A DNA stretch of 52,784 nucleotides from an uncultured Eubacteriales bacterium (GTDB lineage Bacteria; Bacillota; Clostridia; Christensenellales; Aristaeellaceae): contig CACYTF010000028.1 in the NCBI GenBank assembly GCA_902777335.1, positions 1 to 52,784 of the forward strand, in the 5' to 3' direction. Every line of letters begins with the position of its first letter. Position 1 is the stretch's first letter. Position numbers and translations under genes: made by a program. Of this stretch, positions 52,149 to 52,784 are shown in pieces. A model generated the notes under the pieces. That model was not told the origin of the DNA. It did no database searches and saw only the letters and a program-made list of their open reading frames with translations.

Positions 52149-52742
52149 TCAGAACTTTCCGTTCTCGTTCGCCCAGGTAGCCTCGTCCGCGATGGTCTCC
52201 ATCACGTCCCAGTGCTCGGCGATCTTGCCGTTCTCCACGCGCCACAGGTCATAGTAGCTGGTAGGAGCGCCACCGAAGGTGCCCTCGGACACTGCCAGCA
52301 CGAAGTTACCCTGCGCCAGCACCATGTGAGTTTCAGTGTAGATCATTTCGATCCCCTGATCGGCCATCGCAGCCAGCGCCGCGCCCAGACCGTCCAGACC
52401 ATCGGCAATACCGGTGTTGTGCTGAATATACGCGCCGTTATCGAAATAGTCGGCAGTCTTATCAGCGTTGTTGCCCATCAGCACGTCATAGATGAAGCTC
52501 TTGGCGAGTTCACGGTTTTCCTCGGTCATGTCCAGGTCAGTCACTTCCATCGTGCCATCAATCTGAGTATGACCGGAAGGATTCGGCTCTGCCAATGACG
52601 CCAGGTTGTCCCAATGCTCAGCAATCAAGCCGTTCTCAAACCGGAAGATGTCGAAAGCCACCTGTTCACCGGCACCCGCGAAATTATGGTTCTTCACGGA
52701 AAGTTGTGGGATTGACAGAAACGCGATAGACAAAAGGAGCAT
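52149..52742 (-). CDS. Double NTF2/SnoaL-like protein, probably 5'-truncated
   Basis: 197 residues. Residues about 20-50 (GEQVAFDIFRFENGLIAEHWD) are the end of one NTF2-like domain. Residues 70-197 are a second, complete one (IYDVLMGNNADKTADYFDN, YYDLWRVENGKIAEHWD). The front of the first domain is missing: the N-terminus is a hydrophobic stretch without a ribosome site, and a stop codon lies just upstream. Such proteins often act on small cyclic substrates; here the role is unknown. Confidence 0.6.
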   Translation of the reverse strand: MLLLSIAFLSIPQLSVKNHNFAGAGEQVAFDIFRFENGLIAEHWDNLASLAEPNPSGHTQIDGTMEVTDLDMTEENRELAKSFIYDVLMGNNADKTADYFDNGAYIQHNTGIADGLDGLGAALAAMADQGIEMIYTETHMVLAQGNFVLAVSEGTFGGAPTSYYDLWRVENGKIAEHWDVMETIADEATWANENGKF

Positions 52743-52784
52743 GAAAGACTTCTAATTGTAGCTGCGAAACAAACAAGGAAGAAG

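Overview
The window looks like a chromosomal contig from a high-GC Firmicute of the class Clostridia, probably an anaerobic gut commensal. This is inference. It rests on strong GGAGG ribosome binding sites, TTGACA/TATAAT promoters, an LPXTG surface protein, lipoprotein-type sugar ABC transporters with LacI regulators, and an anaerobe's stress kit (hybrid cluster protein, superoxide reductase). No tRNA, rRNA, CRISPR array or complete insertion sequence was recognised.

Layout. 1-6006 is housekeeping: a partial gene, a coiled-coil protein, rsmD, a membrane protein, alr, a YesL-like membrane protein and a U32 family protein. 6033-14813 (minus strand) is a carbohydrate locus: LacI regulator, secreted repeat-module protein (broken by a 28-bp tandem duplication), two LplB/YtcP-type permeases, a binding protein and a GH43 glycosidase. 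14987-18854 holds hypB, a 926-residue iron-sulfur flavoprotein and hypA, with no hydrogenase in view. 18919-24450 is a small defence or accessory island: an MqsR-like/Panacea toxin-antitoxin candidate, an MmeI-like restriction-modification gene, a duplicated fragment of that gene, and remnants of NTF2-like, kptA-like and HD-GYP genes. 24460-30883 holds an alpha/beta hydrolase and a second sugar operon (LacI, GH13 amylase, binding protein, two permeases). 31096-32435 is a rhodanese/GNAT pair.

33060-42719 is one giant gene for a 3,219-residue LPATG-anchored surface protein with acidic repeats, a fibro-slime domain and SpaA-type domains. It is followed by a 5'-truncated serpin, small fragments, a DUF4317 protein, a superoxide reductase and a secreted Pro/Gly-rich repeat-structure protein. 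48102-51194 is an HcpR-like regulator divergent from a ferredoxin-hcp nitrosative-stress operon sharing a perfect palindrome. The end holds a DUF1349 protein and an NTF2-like protein.

Together the genes suggest a glycan forager. Two uptake systems lack their own ATPase, so a shared MsmX-type ATPase elsewhere is likely. Each system is controlled by its own LacI repressor binding closely related operators of the form GTGCAAnCGnTTGCAC. The most unusual items are the frameshifting 28-bp duplication in the repeat protein, the toxin-antitoxin/restriction island with its partial duplication, the second LacI operator copy inside the amylase gene, and the giant adhesin with its long leader.
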